Below are positions 27,139 through 36,270 of a DNA stretch of 53,969 nt, in pieces. The stretch's first letter is position 1; every line of letters starts with the position of its first letter. The notes beneath the pieces were generated by a model. That model worked only from the letters and a program-made list of their open reading frames with translations. It was not told the origin of the DNA and ran no database searches. The position numbers were made by a program, and so were the translations under genes. The stretch covers positions 1-53,969 of the forward strand of contig CAYLPZ010000016.1 of assembly GCA_964385755.1 (NCBI GenBank). The letters are read 5' to 3'. This DNA is from CAG-698 sp964385755. GTDB lineage: Bacteria; Bacillota_I; Bacilli_A; ML615J-28; CAG-698.

Positions 27139-27201
27139 AAATACATTCCTTTCTTAAAGCATATTTGCTTTTATTATTTGTAATATCGGCCTTAACTACA
27201 A

Positions 27202-27217
27202 TGTGAATTAATTCACA
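27202..27217. promoter_or_regulatory. Palindromic operator of the intact Xre gene
   Basis: Perfect 16-bp palindrome TGTGAATTAATTCACA, 64 bp before the start codon. Confidence 0.65.
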
Positions 27218-27300
27218 ATAATATTATATCATCAAAAAAATATATTTACCACCCACCGTTTGTTAACCATATATTAACTAGAAGTTAAATTTTTAATTAT

Positions 27301-27511
27301 TGCTACATTTATAGGTTCAAATCCCGTTAGAACTAAAGGTTCGAAAACCGTAAGTTAATAGTTCGAATCCATGGTCAGTCTCCTATGGTCATTAAATCTA
27401 AATGTTTCATATTTGCATAAAAAAATAAGGTATTCTAACTAAAACTAGCTAAAATACCCCATAAAATGCAAAAAAATAAGTCTTACTAGAAGACTTACAG
27501 ATTTCAAAAAA
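27301..27511. repeat. Intergenic repeat family B, copy 1
   Basis: Begins with T-arm-like GGTTCAAATCCCG and GTTCGAATCC, then a conserved AT-rich core with hairpins (GGTATT..AAATACC; AAGTCTT..AAGACTT), and ends GATTTCAAAAAATG. Homologous to 30185-30384 and 51598-51789. Confidence 0.8.
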
Positions 27512-27529
27512 TGATGCAGGTGACGGGAC
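27512..27529 (-). pseudogene. tRNA 3'-end remnant
   Basis: On the minus strand GTCCCGTCACCTGCATCA reads like the 3' T-stem and acceptor end of a tRNA with CCA changed to TCA. It sits at exactly the position, relative to repeat B, that tRNA-Leu occupies at 30385. Confidence 0.55.
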
Positions 27530-27574
27530 CAGAATAACACAAATATTAACACATTGACTATTTAAATATAAAAA

Positions 27575-27612
27575 AGCCAGCTAACCTTTTTATGATGATG
27601 GGTTAACTGACT
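27575..27612 (-). terminator. Terminator of the lipoprotein gene at 27621
   Basis: AGTCAGTTAACC and GGTTAGCTGGCT pair with a G-U, followed by TTTTTA on the minus strand. Confidence 0.8.
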
Positions 27613-27620
27613 TGAGTTGA

Positions 27621-28487
27621 TTATTCATGTTCTCTCCACACTAATATTCGCTGTGTTGTATCATAATTAAAAGTTATACCATCAACTACTTCTTGTCCTA
27701 TTACATCTTGATAATCAAAAATGTTATCAATCATAACAATATAAAAAATATACCCTAAGCCTTTATCATATTTTCCAAAAAATCTAATAGTTCCTGGAAT
27801 TTCAGTATCTAATCCATAATTAATATCATTCATTGAGCAAAAATCTTCTTTTATTTTATCTTCAATCATAATGTCAATTTTAGGTAAATCTTCATAATTC
27901 ACATTATTTTTACAATTTGCTATTTCTTCTAAATCTTCATGAGTTAAAAACTGATTATAAAATGCTTCTTGAAGCGAATAAAATATTTTAAATTCTGGCA
28001 TTATTATTGTTATAATTTCTTCTTTAGTTTTGCCACATAAATCACAAATATATTTCATTACATAACCACCATTTCCAGCTTCGATTTCTCTACCTTCATC
28101 CCATTGATGATTATCTTCACCACAATCTCTTAAAATAAGACCATTCATTGTTGTATATAAAGTACTATCTTTGTTTGGCATTATAAAACTAATAACTGGG
28201 TGCCCATCAACATGTTTTGTTTCTGCGTCCTCACCAATATAATCTCCATTAATGTTTATACCTACTGATGGACCTGATAAGAAAGCCAAGTGAACTTCTA
28301 CTTCTTCTCCAGTTTTATAATAATTATCTAGTGGTTCAACCAAATAACCGAAATCATCAATGACAGTTAACTTATATTTTCCATTTAGATATGGATCTTC
28401 TGTTCCAGGTCCATTAGGTGTATCAACGCAACCAACCAAATATAATCCAAATACTAGTAAAAACATACTAACTAATACTTTCTTCAT
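27621..28487 (-). CDS. Lipoprotein of unknown function with a CxxC motif
   Basis: 288 residues with signal peptide and lipobox LVGC (C20). After a Pro/Gly linker comes a beta-rich region and then HQWDEGREIEAGNGGYVMKY with CDLCGK, a small zinc-ribbon-like motif also seen in many Firmicutes surface proteins; the protease at 22074 has a similar Cys-rich tail. No enzymatic motif is recognised. AGAAGG precedes the ATG. It is a single-gene unit with a terminator. Confidence 0.7.
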   Translation of the reverse strand: MKKVLVSMFLLVFGLYLVGCVDTPNGPGTEDPYLNGKYKLTVIDDFGYLVEPLDNYYKTGEEVEVHLAFLSGPSVGININGDYIGEDAETKHVDGHPVISFIMPNKDSTLYTTMNGLILRDCGEDNHQWDEGREIEAGNGGYVMKYICDLCGKTKEEIITIIMPEFKIFYSLQEAFYNQFLTHEDLEEIANCKNNVNYEDLPKIDIMIEDKIKEDFCSMNDINYGLDTEIPGTIRFFGKYDKGLGYIFYIVMIDNIFDYQDVIGQEVVDGITFNYDTTQRILVWREHE

Positions 28488-28614
28488 ATTAATTTACCTT
28501 CTATTAATATAACAAATAAATTCCATATTTTTTTGAACCTTTCATATATAAAACAATTTAGCATAGTAAAAGGTGACAAAAAGTTTTATTTCTCCATATA
28601 TATTATACTATTAG

Positions 28615-28700
28615 TAAATATATCATGTCAAATCATCAATCTCTTATAGGTTCGAACTAATGGCAAGTCATCTATAGTCATTAAATCTAAATGTTAAATT
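28615..28700. repeat. Partial family B repeat
   Basis: CTCTTATAGGTTCGAACTAATGGCAAG and CATTAAATCTAAATGTTAAA match the start of family B; the remainder is missing. The rest of 28488-28715 shows no gene. Confidence 0.55.
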
Positions 28701-28715
28701 AAATGTATGCTTTGT

Positions 28716-29873
28716 TTAATTTAACTTGTATACGAATTTAATGTCGTCATTTGTTTCAAAACCATTATTAATTAAAGCTTTTCTATAAAAGTCAAATTCT
28801 TCCTTTAATAATAAACTATCATTTACATAAAATACTATAAAATCTATTTTTGCTTTATCTTTCACTTTATTAGCATACTCTTTTGCTTGCTCTACCGCTA
28901 CTTTTACTGCATCATCATATAGACTTTCTTCTCTTAAATCAATTCTCAAATATAAGTTCTTATCCTCTTCATTGAACATTTTAGTATAGCCGCAAACAGT
29001 TTTTCCATTCATAATTACATATACTTTTTCATTATCAAATTTATTATCACGTAATAAGTTTTGTTGGAACATATATGCATTTGGTTTAAAATAATTAGCT
29101 ACTTCTTTACAATATTTATATTTTTTCTTCATAATAACTTTTGAAACAATATTAGCATTTTCTTCATTTATTTCTTCACAATAATAATCTTGTTCTATCA
29201 TCAATTCAAAATATGGATCAGCACAACTTGTGCATTTTTTATCATTTCCAAATTCATAATCATCTGATACTTTTATAAATCCAAATTTTTCAAATACGTC
29301 TTTATATTCTTTTTCTACAAATGCTCCTACTTTTATACAATTTAAATCTTTTAAAATTGCAAGAGCTGTATCCACCATACTTGATGCTAAATCATTACTT
29401 TTATGTTCCTCTAACATTGCTAAATCACTAATTAAATAAAAATCATTTTGTTCAGGGTGTTTAGTGATGTGTAATGCACTTACTATTTTATTATCTAATA
29501 AACCTAAAATAAAGAAGTTCTCATTATAATAAAATAAATTAATAAAATCTATAGAACGGTCTAGCCATCTCTCACCATATAAACTTTTTAAAACTTCATA
29601 TTCTTTTCTATCTATATTTTTTCTTATAATAACTTTAAAATTATCCTTCATATTATCAATATCCTTTCTTTTTAAATTTAATAAATCTTCTAATTCACAT
29701 TTTAATATTTTAGTAAGAGGGACTAGATATGTGATGTCTGGTAAACTAATACCTAATTCCCACTTTGAAATTGACTGTCTAGAAATAGCAAGTTCCTTTG
29801 CAATATCATCTTGATTCAAACCTACTTTAGTTCTTAACTCTTTAAGAATAGATCCAAATTCATCCATACTCAA
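28716..29873 (-). CDS. Xre HTH fused to GNAT acetyltransferase-like domains
   Basis: 385 residues. An Xre HTH occupies about 6-62 (LRTKVGLNQDDIAKELAISR, QSISKWELGISLPD). From about 75 a GNAT-like fold follows (FFILGLLDNKIVSALHITKH, LASSMVDTALAILKD, VFEKFGFIKV), and the C-terminal ~150 residues look like a second, weaker GNAT unit. The likely start is TTG at 29873, overlapping the TGA of a 14-codon ORF with a strong ribosome binding site, so translation is coupled. Upstream lie a 20-codon leader ORF and a terminator hairpin, suggesting attenuation. It may be a self-regulating antibiotic or peptide acetyltransferase; the substrate is unknown. Confidence 0.75.
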   Translation of the reverse strand: MSMDEFGSILKELRTKVGLNQDDIAKELAISRQSISKWELGISLPDITYLVPLTKILKCELEDLLNLKRKDIDNMKDNFKVIIRKNIDRKEYEVLKSLYGERWLDRSIDFINLFYYNENFFILGLLDNKIVSALHITKHPEQNDFYLISDLAMLEEHKSNDLASSMVDTALAILKDLNCIKVGAFVEKEYKDVFEKFGFIKVSDDYEFGNDKKCTSCADPYFELMIEQDYYCEEINEENANIVSKVIMKKKYKYCKEVANYFKPNAYMFQQNLLRDNKFDNEKVYVIMNGKTVCGYTKMFNEEDKNLYLRIDLREESLYDDAVKVAVEQAKEYANKVKDKAKIDFIVFYVNDSLLLKEEFDFYRKALINNGFETNDDIKFVYKLN

Positions 29874-29914
29874 TATTTAAAAACCTCTCTTTCATAAACA
29901 TTTTTAATAAACAT
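29870..29914 (-). CDS. Second leader ORF, 14 codons
   Basis: AAAGGAGG lies 8-10 bp before ATG at 29914; the peptide is MFIKNVYEREVFKY. Its TGA overlaps the TTG start of the Xre-GNAT gene. It probably serves to deliver ribosomes to that weak start. Confidence 0.5.
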   Translation of the reverse strand: MFIKNVYEREVFKY

Positions 29915-29933
29915 ATTTATCAAACCTCCTTTC

Positions 29934-30002
29934 TTGTAGCAACGAAAAAAGCACCTCTAATAAACTAGAAGTGCTTATATTTTTATATAGGCTTGCTACT
30001 GG
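29934..30002 (-). terminator. Nested terminator/attenuator in the Xre-GNAT leader
   Basis: Inner hairpin AAGCACTTCT..AGAGGTGCTT (29949-29976) is followed by TTTTTTCG on the minus strand. It is enclosed by complementary GTAGCAA and TTGCTAC segments. It lies between the 20-codon leader ORF and the main gene. Confidence 0.7.
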
Positions 30003-30005
30003 ATA

Positions 30006-30068
30006 TTATTCATCCACACCTGGAAAGTGTATTATTACTTCTAATTTATTATAAAACATATTATTCAT
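30006..30068 (-). CDS. Leader peptide, 20 codons
   Basis: AAAGGAG lies 8 bp before ATG at 30068. The peptide ends with HFPGVDE and is followed at once by the nested terminator. A strong promoter precedes it. The order promoter, short ORF, terminator, regulator/enzyme gene is that of ribosome-mediated attenuation; alternatively the peptide is a signal. No homologue is recognised. Confidence 0.55.
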   Translation of the reverse strand: MNNMFYNKLEVIIHFPGVDE

Positions 30069-30111
30069 AATAATCAACTCCTTTCGTTGTTTAAGGTCTT
30101 TTTACACTAAT

Positions 30112-30140
30112 ATTATATTACATTCTTGATGATTTATCAA
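30112..30140 (-). promoter_or_regulatory. Promoter of the Xre-GNAT leader transcript
   Basis: TTGATA (30135-30140), 17-bp spacer, TATAAT (30112-30117) on the minus strand. Confidence 0.75.
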
Positions 30141-30184
30141 CCAATATATCTTAATTTAATGCACCAATTAGTTGCAAAAATTTT

Positions 30185-30384
30185 ATTGATTCGAGTCCCA
30201 TCAGAACCTAACATTCGATTCCCATAAGTTAATGGTTCAAGTCCATGTTCAGTCTCCTTAGGTATTTAAATCTAAATGTTTCATATTTGCATAAAAAAAT
30301 AAAGTATTGTAACTAAAACTAGCTAAAATACCCTATAATATGCAAAAAATAAGCCTTACTATAAGACTTATCGATTTCAAAAAA
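30185..30384. repeat. Intergenic repeat family B, copy 2
   Basis: Three T-arm-like strings (GATTCGAGTCCC, ATTCGATTCCC, GGTTCAAGTCC) precede the conserved core, which ends GATTTCAAAAAATG against the 3' end of tRNA-Leu. Confidence 0.8.
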
Positions 30385-30471
30385 TGGTGCGAGAAATGAG
30401 ATTTGAACTCACACAGGAATAGTCCTACTACCCCCTCAAAGTAGCGCGTCTACCAGTTCCGCCATTCTCGC
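30385..30471 (-). tRNA. tRNA-Leu (anticodon GAG)
   Basis: 87 nt including CCA. Acceptor stem GCGAGAA/TTCTCGC, D-arm TGGCGGAACTGGTAGACGCG, anticodon stem CTACT/GGTAG with loop TTGAGGG (anticodon GAG), a class II long variable arm, and T-arm with GTTCAAATC. The 3' ACCA is encoded. It is the only RNA gene seen in the window and is flanked downstream by repeat B. Confidence 0.95.
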
Positions 30472-30517
30472 GTTTTATTTATATTTATTATAACAAATTA
30501 ATTTTCATTTTTAAAGA

Positions 30518-30563
30518 GAAAAAGAATAATCTTTATATTATTTTATTAATTAAAAGATTATTC
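30518..30563 (-). terminator. Terminator of the DUF362 gene
   Basis: GAATAATCTTT and AAAGATTATTC form the stem, followed by TTTTTC on the minus strand, 10 bp after the stop. Confidence 0.8.
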
Positions 30564-30572
30564 TTTTTTATC

Positions 30573-31439
30573 TTATAATATTATTAATTCATAATCTTGT
30601 GAACCAATACCAAGTTTTTCAGAAACATCAATTGTATGAAGACCATTTCTAGAGTTTACTCTTTCCATAAAATGTTCAACTCCAACATCACCACTTTGTT
30701 TAACTAAATCAATACAGGCCTTATCAATTGCAACTGGATCTAGGGAGATCAATGCTCCGATGTCGTTTAGACATGGATCTTCAGCATCGCTACAACAATC
30801 GCAGTCAACTGACATATTTTTCATTACATTAATATAAACGATTTGTCCTTTAAAATAATCAACGATTGATTTTGCGGAATCAGCCATTGCTTCTAGGAAT
30901 TTATCATGGTCTGCTGTCCAAATTTCTTCTTCTTTGTCACTTCCAGCACTATGAATATGTAACTTCCCAAAACTTGAAGCAATACCTATTGATAATTGTT
31001 TTAGTGCTCCACCATATCCACCCATTGGATGTCCTTTAAAGTGAGATAACACAAGCATTGAATCATAGTTGAGTAAATTTTTTCCAACATAATTTTCTTT
31101 AATTACTTGTCCACCATCAACTGGTAAAATAGTATCACCTTCAGCGTCCATTAGATCAACTATGAAGTAATCTGTCCATTTATGGTTTTTTAACGTAAGT
31201 AGATGCTTAGGTGTTGTATTTCTTGTACCATCATATGCGGTGTTGCATTCTACTACTGTTCCATTTACTTTATTAACTATATCTTCAAATAAATCAGGCG
31301 TTAAATAGTTTTGATTTCCTGTTTCACCAGAATGTACTTTAACACATACTTTTCCTTTAAGTTCAAAGCCTAAAACATCATATAAACGTGTTAAGCTTTC
31401 TTTAGTTATTTCTTTTGTAAAATATACTTTGGATTTCAT
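30573..31439 (-). CDS. DUF362 domain protein
   Basis: 288 residues. The DUF362 signature region SHFKGHPMGGYGGALKQLSI and the cysteine cluster CDCCSDAEDPC are visible. Family members often carry ferredoxin-like 4Fe-4S domains; this one has only the CxCC..C cluster, so it may bind a metal centre. Its function is not established. It starts 2 bp after the stop of the large protease gene, so the two share a transcript, and it ends at a strong terminator. Confidence 0.8.
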   Translation of the reverse strand: MKSKVYFTKEITKESLTRLYDVLGFELKGKVCVKVHSGETGNQNYLTPDLFEDIVNKVNGTVVECNTAYDGTRNTTPKHLLTLKNHKWTDYFIVDLMDAEGDTILPVDGGQVIKENYVGKNLLNYDSMLVLSHFKGHPMGGYGGALKQLSIGIASSFGKLHIHSAGSDKEEEIWTADHDKFLEAMADSAKSIVDYFKGQIVYINVMKNMSVDCDCCSDAEDPCLNDIGALISLDPVAIDKACIDLVKQSGDVGVEHFMERVNSRNGLHTIDVSEKLGIGSQDYELIIL

Positions 31440-31441
31440 TT

Positions 31442-34400
31442 TTAGTTATTTTCTCCTGTTTCTATAAATGTAATTTGAATCTCTGCACATTCACTATTTA
31501 AACTTAATATTTCAACATCAAAGCATAATGCTTTGCCATCTTTTGTTGTAAAGTCTATATCTGATAATTTATCATTTTCATAGAACAAGTCATATTGTGA
31601 TGCGATTCCACTAGTAGTTTCAAAATGCTTCTCTCCATCATGTTCTATTAATGTAAGTAAAGAATAATCGCTATATGAATTATTATAATCAGTAAATGAA
31701 TAATATTCATCACTATATGGGTTATCAATGAAACTAATAACATGATATATTCTAATACCATATTCACAATCTAAAAATAGATTACCAGTGTTTGATCTAA
31801 GTTCATTCAAACCATCATTTGTATATAAGTCAATAAGTAAATATTCACAGAAATATGAGTTGTTACTATCAAGCAAAATCATTATCGCATCACCACTTGA
31901 TTCGAATGAATTGACTGTAACTTTTTTTGTTTCATTTACTATTTGTGGAGTAATCCATCCAAGCATTATTTTACTATATGAACAGTGATCTCCATTAGTG
32001 TTATCCATCATATCTGCTCCACCAACACCAGTATTAGCTCCGCTATCTTCATCATAATCATAATAGTCATCTAACATAAGCATGTGCCCTGACTCATGTA
32101 TATATGTTTCAGAGTTAATTAGTAACCCATCAATTGTACCATTATACTCATAACCACCTTCAACATCTTCAATGATGAAATCAATTCCCGCAAACAAATA
32201 ATAATATGCATCTATATCATCAAATGCTTGATTTTTTTCTTCGGATGCAACATATGTAGTTACATAAGCCCAAAATAGTTCATTTTCACTATTATATGCT
32301 ATATCATGATTGTAAATTAAGTATACACCATCAATTACATTATCATTGTTATAATCATAATTACTATAATCAATTAAACTATCATAATATGCTAAAGCTT
32401 CAAGTAGTAGTAATGTTGAACCATTTTCATAATATGAATATCCATAGTCATCATAATAGGAATTATAATAATCTACGTAATATGATGATTTTTGACTTGC
32501 GGTGAAAGGTTCATAAATATCAAAAGTTAAATCAAGTTTGCCATAACTAGATTTATAATAAAATGATTTTACACTTTCCCAGCCAGTATCTATACTAGTG
32601 CCATTGAATGCTTTTTCAAGTTTATTTAACTCATCTTGAGTAAAACTATCTTCACCAGGAAACTGTACAGGGATAACCAATACATTATAAGTACCAATTG
32701 ATGGAAGGCCAATCGATTCACCATATTCTTCAATAGCACTTTGAATTCTTTGGTCACTAAATGTACTTTCATCATACTCTTGTTTTTCCATCACTTCTAA
32801 TGAACTTTCAGAATCATTTATAGATACTTTAGAAATATACATTGATTTACTATCACTATTAGGAGTTAAGATAATAGTAAGAACACCAGAAAGTGTTTCT
32901 GCTACAGAAAAAGAGACTGTAACATTTTCATTGAAATTAGTTTTCTCAATAAAAGCATATTCTTCACTACCGTATTTTAAGTATGTATCGCCTACTTTAA
33001 CTGCCACAGTCATACCATTTTGTTGATTAGTTGCTACTGTTAATGTAATTGACTTGATATTCTCAAATAATTGATTTGATATTATTTCTACAATACCAAC
33101 GTTTTGTGTAAATTGTACTCCACGATTATTATCAAAACCATATGGAGTTTTTGAAGAAACAAATATAGCATCATCATTTTCGGTATTAAATTCTTTATCA
33201 ACAAATATAAATGTAGAATTACTTGCAATCTCATTTTCTTGATTATTATCTATATATGAATCAATTAACTTTTCATCAATGTATACTTTATCATAATTTG
33301 AAAGTGTGAAAGTTTCAGTAAGTGTATACCACTTGTTTTCTTCATCATCTAATACTTTAGTTTTAATAGTAATAACATCAATCAATCCATCTTTTAATGT
33401 AAATGAAAATTCTAAAACATTATAAGTACCTTCAAATTCACCTAAGATTAAATCATTTGCTTTTTTGGCATCTTTCGCATAAAATACACCATCAGTATAA
33501 ACATATTCAAGTTCAGATAATTTATCTAAATTAAGTAATGTTGCATAATAATAATATAAATCAAAATATTCATCATTTTCTTCATAACAAGTATAAGTGT
33601 TATCTTCTTCAGATAGATAATATATTTTATCTTTATAACAAATATAATCATTATATAGATAACCTAAATATTCATAACTATACTTAATAATATTGTTATA
33701 ATATTCATAATTCTCAATATCTATATCATCTATTTCAAGATATGATTGCATAAAAAGAACACTAAAATTGTATTTACTCACATCATTAAATTTTGAAAAT
33801 GCTAAATCTAAAGCAGGGTTTTCTGTGCTTTCTTCAACAATAGTAATAACATAATCACATGTATAATTACCATCACTCGAAGTAAGTGTTAAAGTAACCT
33901 TTCCTTCTTTCAAAGCAATAAGTAAATTATTTTCTAGTTTAACAATACTTTCATCAGATATTGTTAAAGTATAGTTTTTATCTAATGCCGATTCTGGTAA
34001 TAATGTGATTTCTAGTTCTAGTTCTTTTCCAACATAAAGAACATTAGGAATATTAGTACTTGCAGAAGTTACAAGTGTTAAGTCTTCGTTTCCTTCAACT
34101 ATCTTCATAACATCTTCTGATGAAAGAGTAACTTTTCCATAATTAGAAAATGTAATTCTTTCATTGTATGTGTACCATTTTGCATCATCGCTATCATAAA
34201 CTTTAGTTGTGATAGTCATTGTGTCAATTAAATCATCTTTTGTGGTAAATGAAAATTCTAATACTTGATACTCGTCTTCATATGTTCCAAATAATTCATC
34301 ACTTGCTTTCTTTGGATTAGTAAATAAAAACTTTCCACTATTATATATTATTTCATAATCAGATAATTTACTAAAATCGATAAGTAATAAATATGAATAG

Positions 34401-35455
34401 TAAAATTCAAAGTACTCATCATCCTCGCTTATTAATGTATATCCATCATCTAATTGTGCATAATATGAAATAGAATAATCATCATTAAAGATTACATAAT
34501 CTTTCGCAAAACCTTCGGTAAGTTCATAAGTATATGAGATAATATCTTTGTTATACTCATATTCTTCTTTATAACTATAAGAAAAATCAGGAATTGACAA
34601 TTCATATTCAACTTTAAAATTATAGTTATTAACATCATTAAATATTTCATATATTTTATCTAAAGATTCATTTACACCTTTTTCTTCTATTACTTCAATA
34701 ATGAATTCTTTAGTGACTTTTCCATCGTTAGATTTAATTGTTACTATAACATTACCTTCTTTTAAAGCATTCAAAGTATTTCCGCTAATATTTAATAAAC
34801 TCTCATCACTTACACTAACTGTGTATGCTTTATTAGTAGCATTTTCTGGCATCACTTTCACTTCAAAAGTATCTTCACTTCCTACATTCATTTCTTGTGG
34901 TAAAGAAACTTTTAAATCACTAACATAGATAGTATCCTCTTCTACCACAGTTATTTCTTTTGAAGCATTTGATCCATGATATTCTGCTGTAATAGTAGCT
35001 TTACCTTCTTTTACGGCAATAATTTTATTACCATCTACTTTTATAACCTCTTCATCAGACGACATAAGATGAATAGATGTAATTTCTCTTTCAGGTTCTG
35101 TAACAATTTTAACCATTTCTTCTTGATTAACTTTTAGAACATCTTGGCAATCAATTGATAATTTAAGTGCATTTACCTTAACTTTAACTGTTTCTTTAAA
35201 GTCATTATAGCTTATTGTTAATTCATAAGTTCCCTCTTTTGTTAAATCTACTTTTGATGTATCAATTTGATCTTTTGTTAATCTAACTAGTTTACCATCA
35301 ACTACATAAATTAATGTTGTAAAATCAACATCATCTCCTACGTATATTTCATCAATTTCTTTTTCGTATGCTAATTCGTATTTATTAGTGTTACAAGAAA
35401 CTAATGAAAACAAAAATATAAATATTAAAAATAAAATAAGCTTTTTATTTTTCAT
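31442..35455 (-). CDS. Large M6-like metallopeptidase lipoprotein with Ig-like repeats
   Basis: 1337 residues from the ATG at 35455 (GGAGAG 6 bp before). Signal peptide with lipobox LVSC. Several bacterial Ig-like domains (TSIHLMSSDEEVIKVDGNKI, ENATNKAYTVSVSDESLLN, ESALDKNYTLTISDESIVK) alternate with two homologous ~150-residue modules (FNDVNNYNFKVEYEL, FNDVSKYNFSVLFMQ). The catalytic part has HESGHMLMLDD (about 1120-1130) and MDNTNGDHCSYSKIMLGWITP, as in M6 (immune inhibitor A type) peptidases. It is probably anchored on the cell surface and degrades extracellular protein. No sortase motif is seen. Co-transcribed with the DUF362 gene. Confidence 0.85.
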   Translation of the reverse strand: MKNKKLILFLIFIFLFSLVSCNTNKYELAYEKEIDEIYVGDDVDFTTLIYVVDGKLVRLTKDQIDTSKVDLTKEGTYELTISYNDFKETVKVKVNALKLSIDCQDVLKVNQEEMVKIVTEPEREITSIHLMSSDEEVIKVDGNKIIAVKEGKATITAEYHGSNASKEITVVEEDTIYVSDLKVSLPQEMNVGSEDTFEVKVMPENATNKAYTVSVSDESLLNISGNTLNALKEGNVIVTIKSNDGKVTKEFIIEVIEEKGVNESLDKIYEIFNDVNNYNFKVEYELSIPDFSYSYKEEYEYNKDIISYTYELTEGFAKDYVIFNDDYSISYYAQLDDGYTLISEDDEYFEFYYSYLLLIDFSKLSDYEIIYNSGKFLFTNPKKASDELFGTYEDEYQVLEFSFTTKDDLIDTMTITTKVYDSDDAKWYTYNERITFSNYGKVTLSSEDVMKIVEGNEDLTLVTSASTNIPNVLYVGKELELEITLLPESALDKNYTLTISDESIVKLENNLLIALKEGKVTLTLTSSDGNYTCDYVITIVEESTENPALDLAFSKFNDVSKYNFSVLFMQSYLEIDDIDIENYEYYNNIIKYSYEYLGYLYNDYICYKDKIYYLSEEDNTYTCYEENDEYFDLYYYYATLLNLDKLSELEYVYTDGVFYAKDAKKANDLILGEFEGTYNVLEFSFTLKDGLIDVITIKTKVLDDEENKWYTLTETFTLSNYDKVYIDEKLIDSYIDNNQENEIASNSTFIFVDKEFNTENDDAIFVSSKTPYGFDNNRGVQFTQNVGIVEIISNQLFENIKSITLTVATNQQNGMTVAVKVGDTYLKYGSEEYAFIEKTNFNENVTVSFSVAETLSGVLTIILTPNSDSKSMYISKVSINDSESSLEVMEKQEYDESTFSDQRIQSAIEEYGESIGLPSIGTYNVLVIPVQFPGEDSFTQDELNKLEKAFNGTSIDTGWESVKSFYYKSSYGKLDLTFDIYEPFTASQKSSYYVDYYNSYYDDYGYSYYENGSTLLLLEALAYYDSLIDYSNYDYNNDNVIDGVYLIYNHDIAYNSENELFWAYVTTYVASEEKNQAFDDIDAYYYLFAGIDFIIEDVEGGYEYNGTIDGLLINSETYIHESGHMLMLDDYYDYDEDSGANTGVGGADMMDNTNGDHCSYSKIMLGWITPQIVNETKKVTVNSFESSGDAIMILLDSNNSYFCEYLLIDLYTNDGLNELRSNTGNLFLDCEYGIRIYHVISFIDNPYSDEYYSFTDYNNSYSDYSLLTLIEHDGEKHFETTSGIASQYDLFYENDKLSDIDFTTKDGKALCFDVEILSLNSECAEIQITFIETGENN

Positions 35456-35530
35456 AATATACTCTCCATTTCTTTTATTTATTATATCATAAAGGCTATT
35501 TTCTTTCAATGATACTATAAAAGAAGACTA

Positions 35531-35561
35531 AAAAAAACTAACCATTTAAAAAGTTAGTTTT
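35531..35561 (-). terminator. Terminator of the copper/luxS operon
   Basis: AAACTAAC and GTTAGTTT stem followed by TTTTTA on the minus strand. Confidence 0.8.
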
Positions 35562-35572
35562 CTTGATTAAAT

Positions 35573-35800
35573 CTAGTTATTATTTTTATTATTTTTTTCT
35601 TTTCGATACTTTCTTTCCATTTTCTTTCTCATAGCATAATTATAATATTTAGAGAGTGCGAAAGCTAATATAACGATAATTAATACTTCTAATAAGAATT
35701 TACTCTGATATTCAAAATTATTAAAAGATAATTTGATTCCAAAGCATATTCCATAACATAATACAAACATACCAATTTCTTTTAGTATTTTAATAAACAT
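35573..35800 (-). CDS. Small two-helix membrane protein
   Basis: 75 residues with hydrophobic helices at about 8-25 and 34-50 and a highly basic tail (RKKMERKYRKEKNNK). No family is recognised. It starts 2 bp after luxS and is the last gene of the operon. Confidence 0.65.
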   Translation of the reverse strand: MFIKILKEIGMFVLCYGICFGIKLSFNNFEYQSKFLLEVLIIVILAFALSKYYNYAMRKKMERKYRKEKNNKNNN

Positions 35801-35802
35801 AA

Positions 35803-36249
35803 TTAATTCTCACCTAATAAAACCTTTAAATATTTTTTCGCATAATATTTTGCCATGTCCAAGTTTTGATCTAGATAATTACCACATTCGACTGCGGAAG
35901 CACCAGGAATGTCACCTTCAAAATCCATGACCCATTTCATGCTTTCAATCACATCTTTTTTTGTATCTTCGATGTTTTGTTTTCCAAAATAAATAAGATA
36001 AAAACCAGTTCTACAACCCATAGGACCAAAATACATAATTTTGTCCTTATGATTATTACGAAAATATGTTGCAAGAAGATGTTCTAATGTATGTATCTCA
36101 GCAGTATTCATTACTGGTTCAAAGTTTGGTCTTGTAAAACGTAAATCGTAGGTAGTAAAGAAAAATCCATTCATGTTATCTTCTCTTGAAACATAAATTC
36201 CAGGCATTAGTTTTAAGTGATCTACTGTAAAGCTTTTAATTCTTTCCAT
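35803..36249 (-). CDS. luxS: S-ribosylhomocysteine lyase LuxS
   Basis: 148 residues of the expected size. LuxS cleaves S-ribosylhomocysteine to homocysteine and the AI-2 precursor DPD. Metal ligands are H53 and H57 (HTLEH) and C122 (AVECGNYL), and the catalytic Cys is C79 (MGCRTGFY). It lies 21 bp after copA with only a weak ribosome binding site, apparently within the csoR-copA transcript, an unusual place for luxS. Pfs (the preceding enzyme) is not in the window. Confidence 0.95.
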   Translation of the reverse strand: MERIKSFTVDHLKLMPGIYVSREDNMNGFFFTTYDLRFTRPNFEPVMNTAEIHTLEHLLATYFRNNHKDKIMYFGPMGCRTGFYLIYFGKQNIEDTKKDVIESMKWVMDFEGDIPGASAVECGNYLDQNLDMAKYYAKKYLKVLLGEN

Positions 36250-36270
36250 TTTTATTTTCTTTCTTATAAT

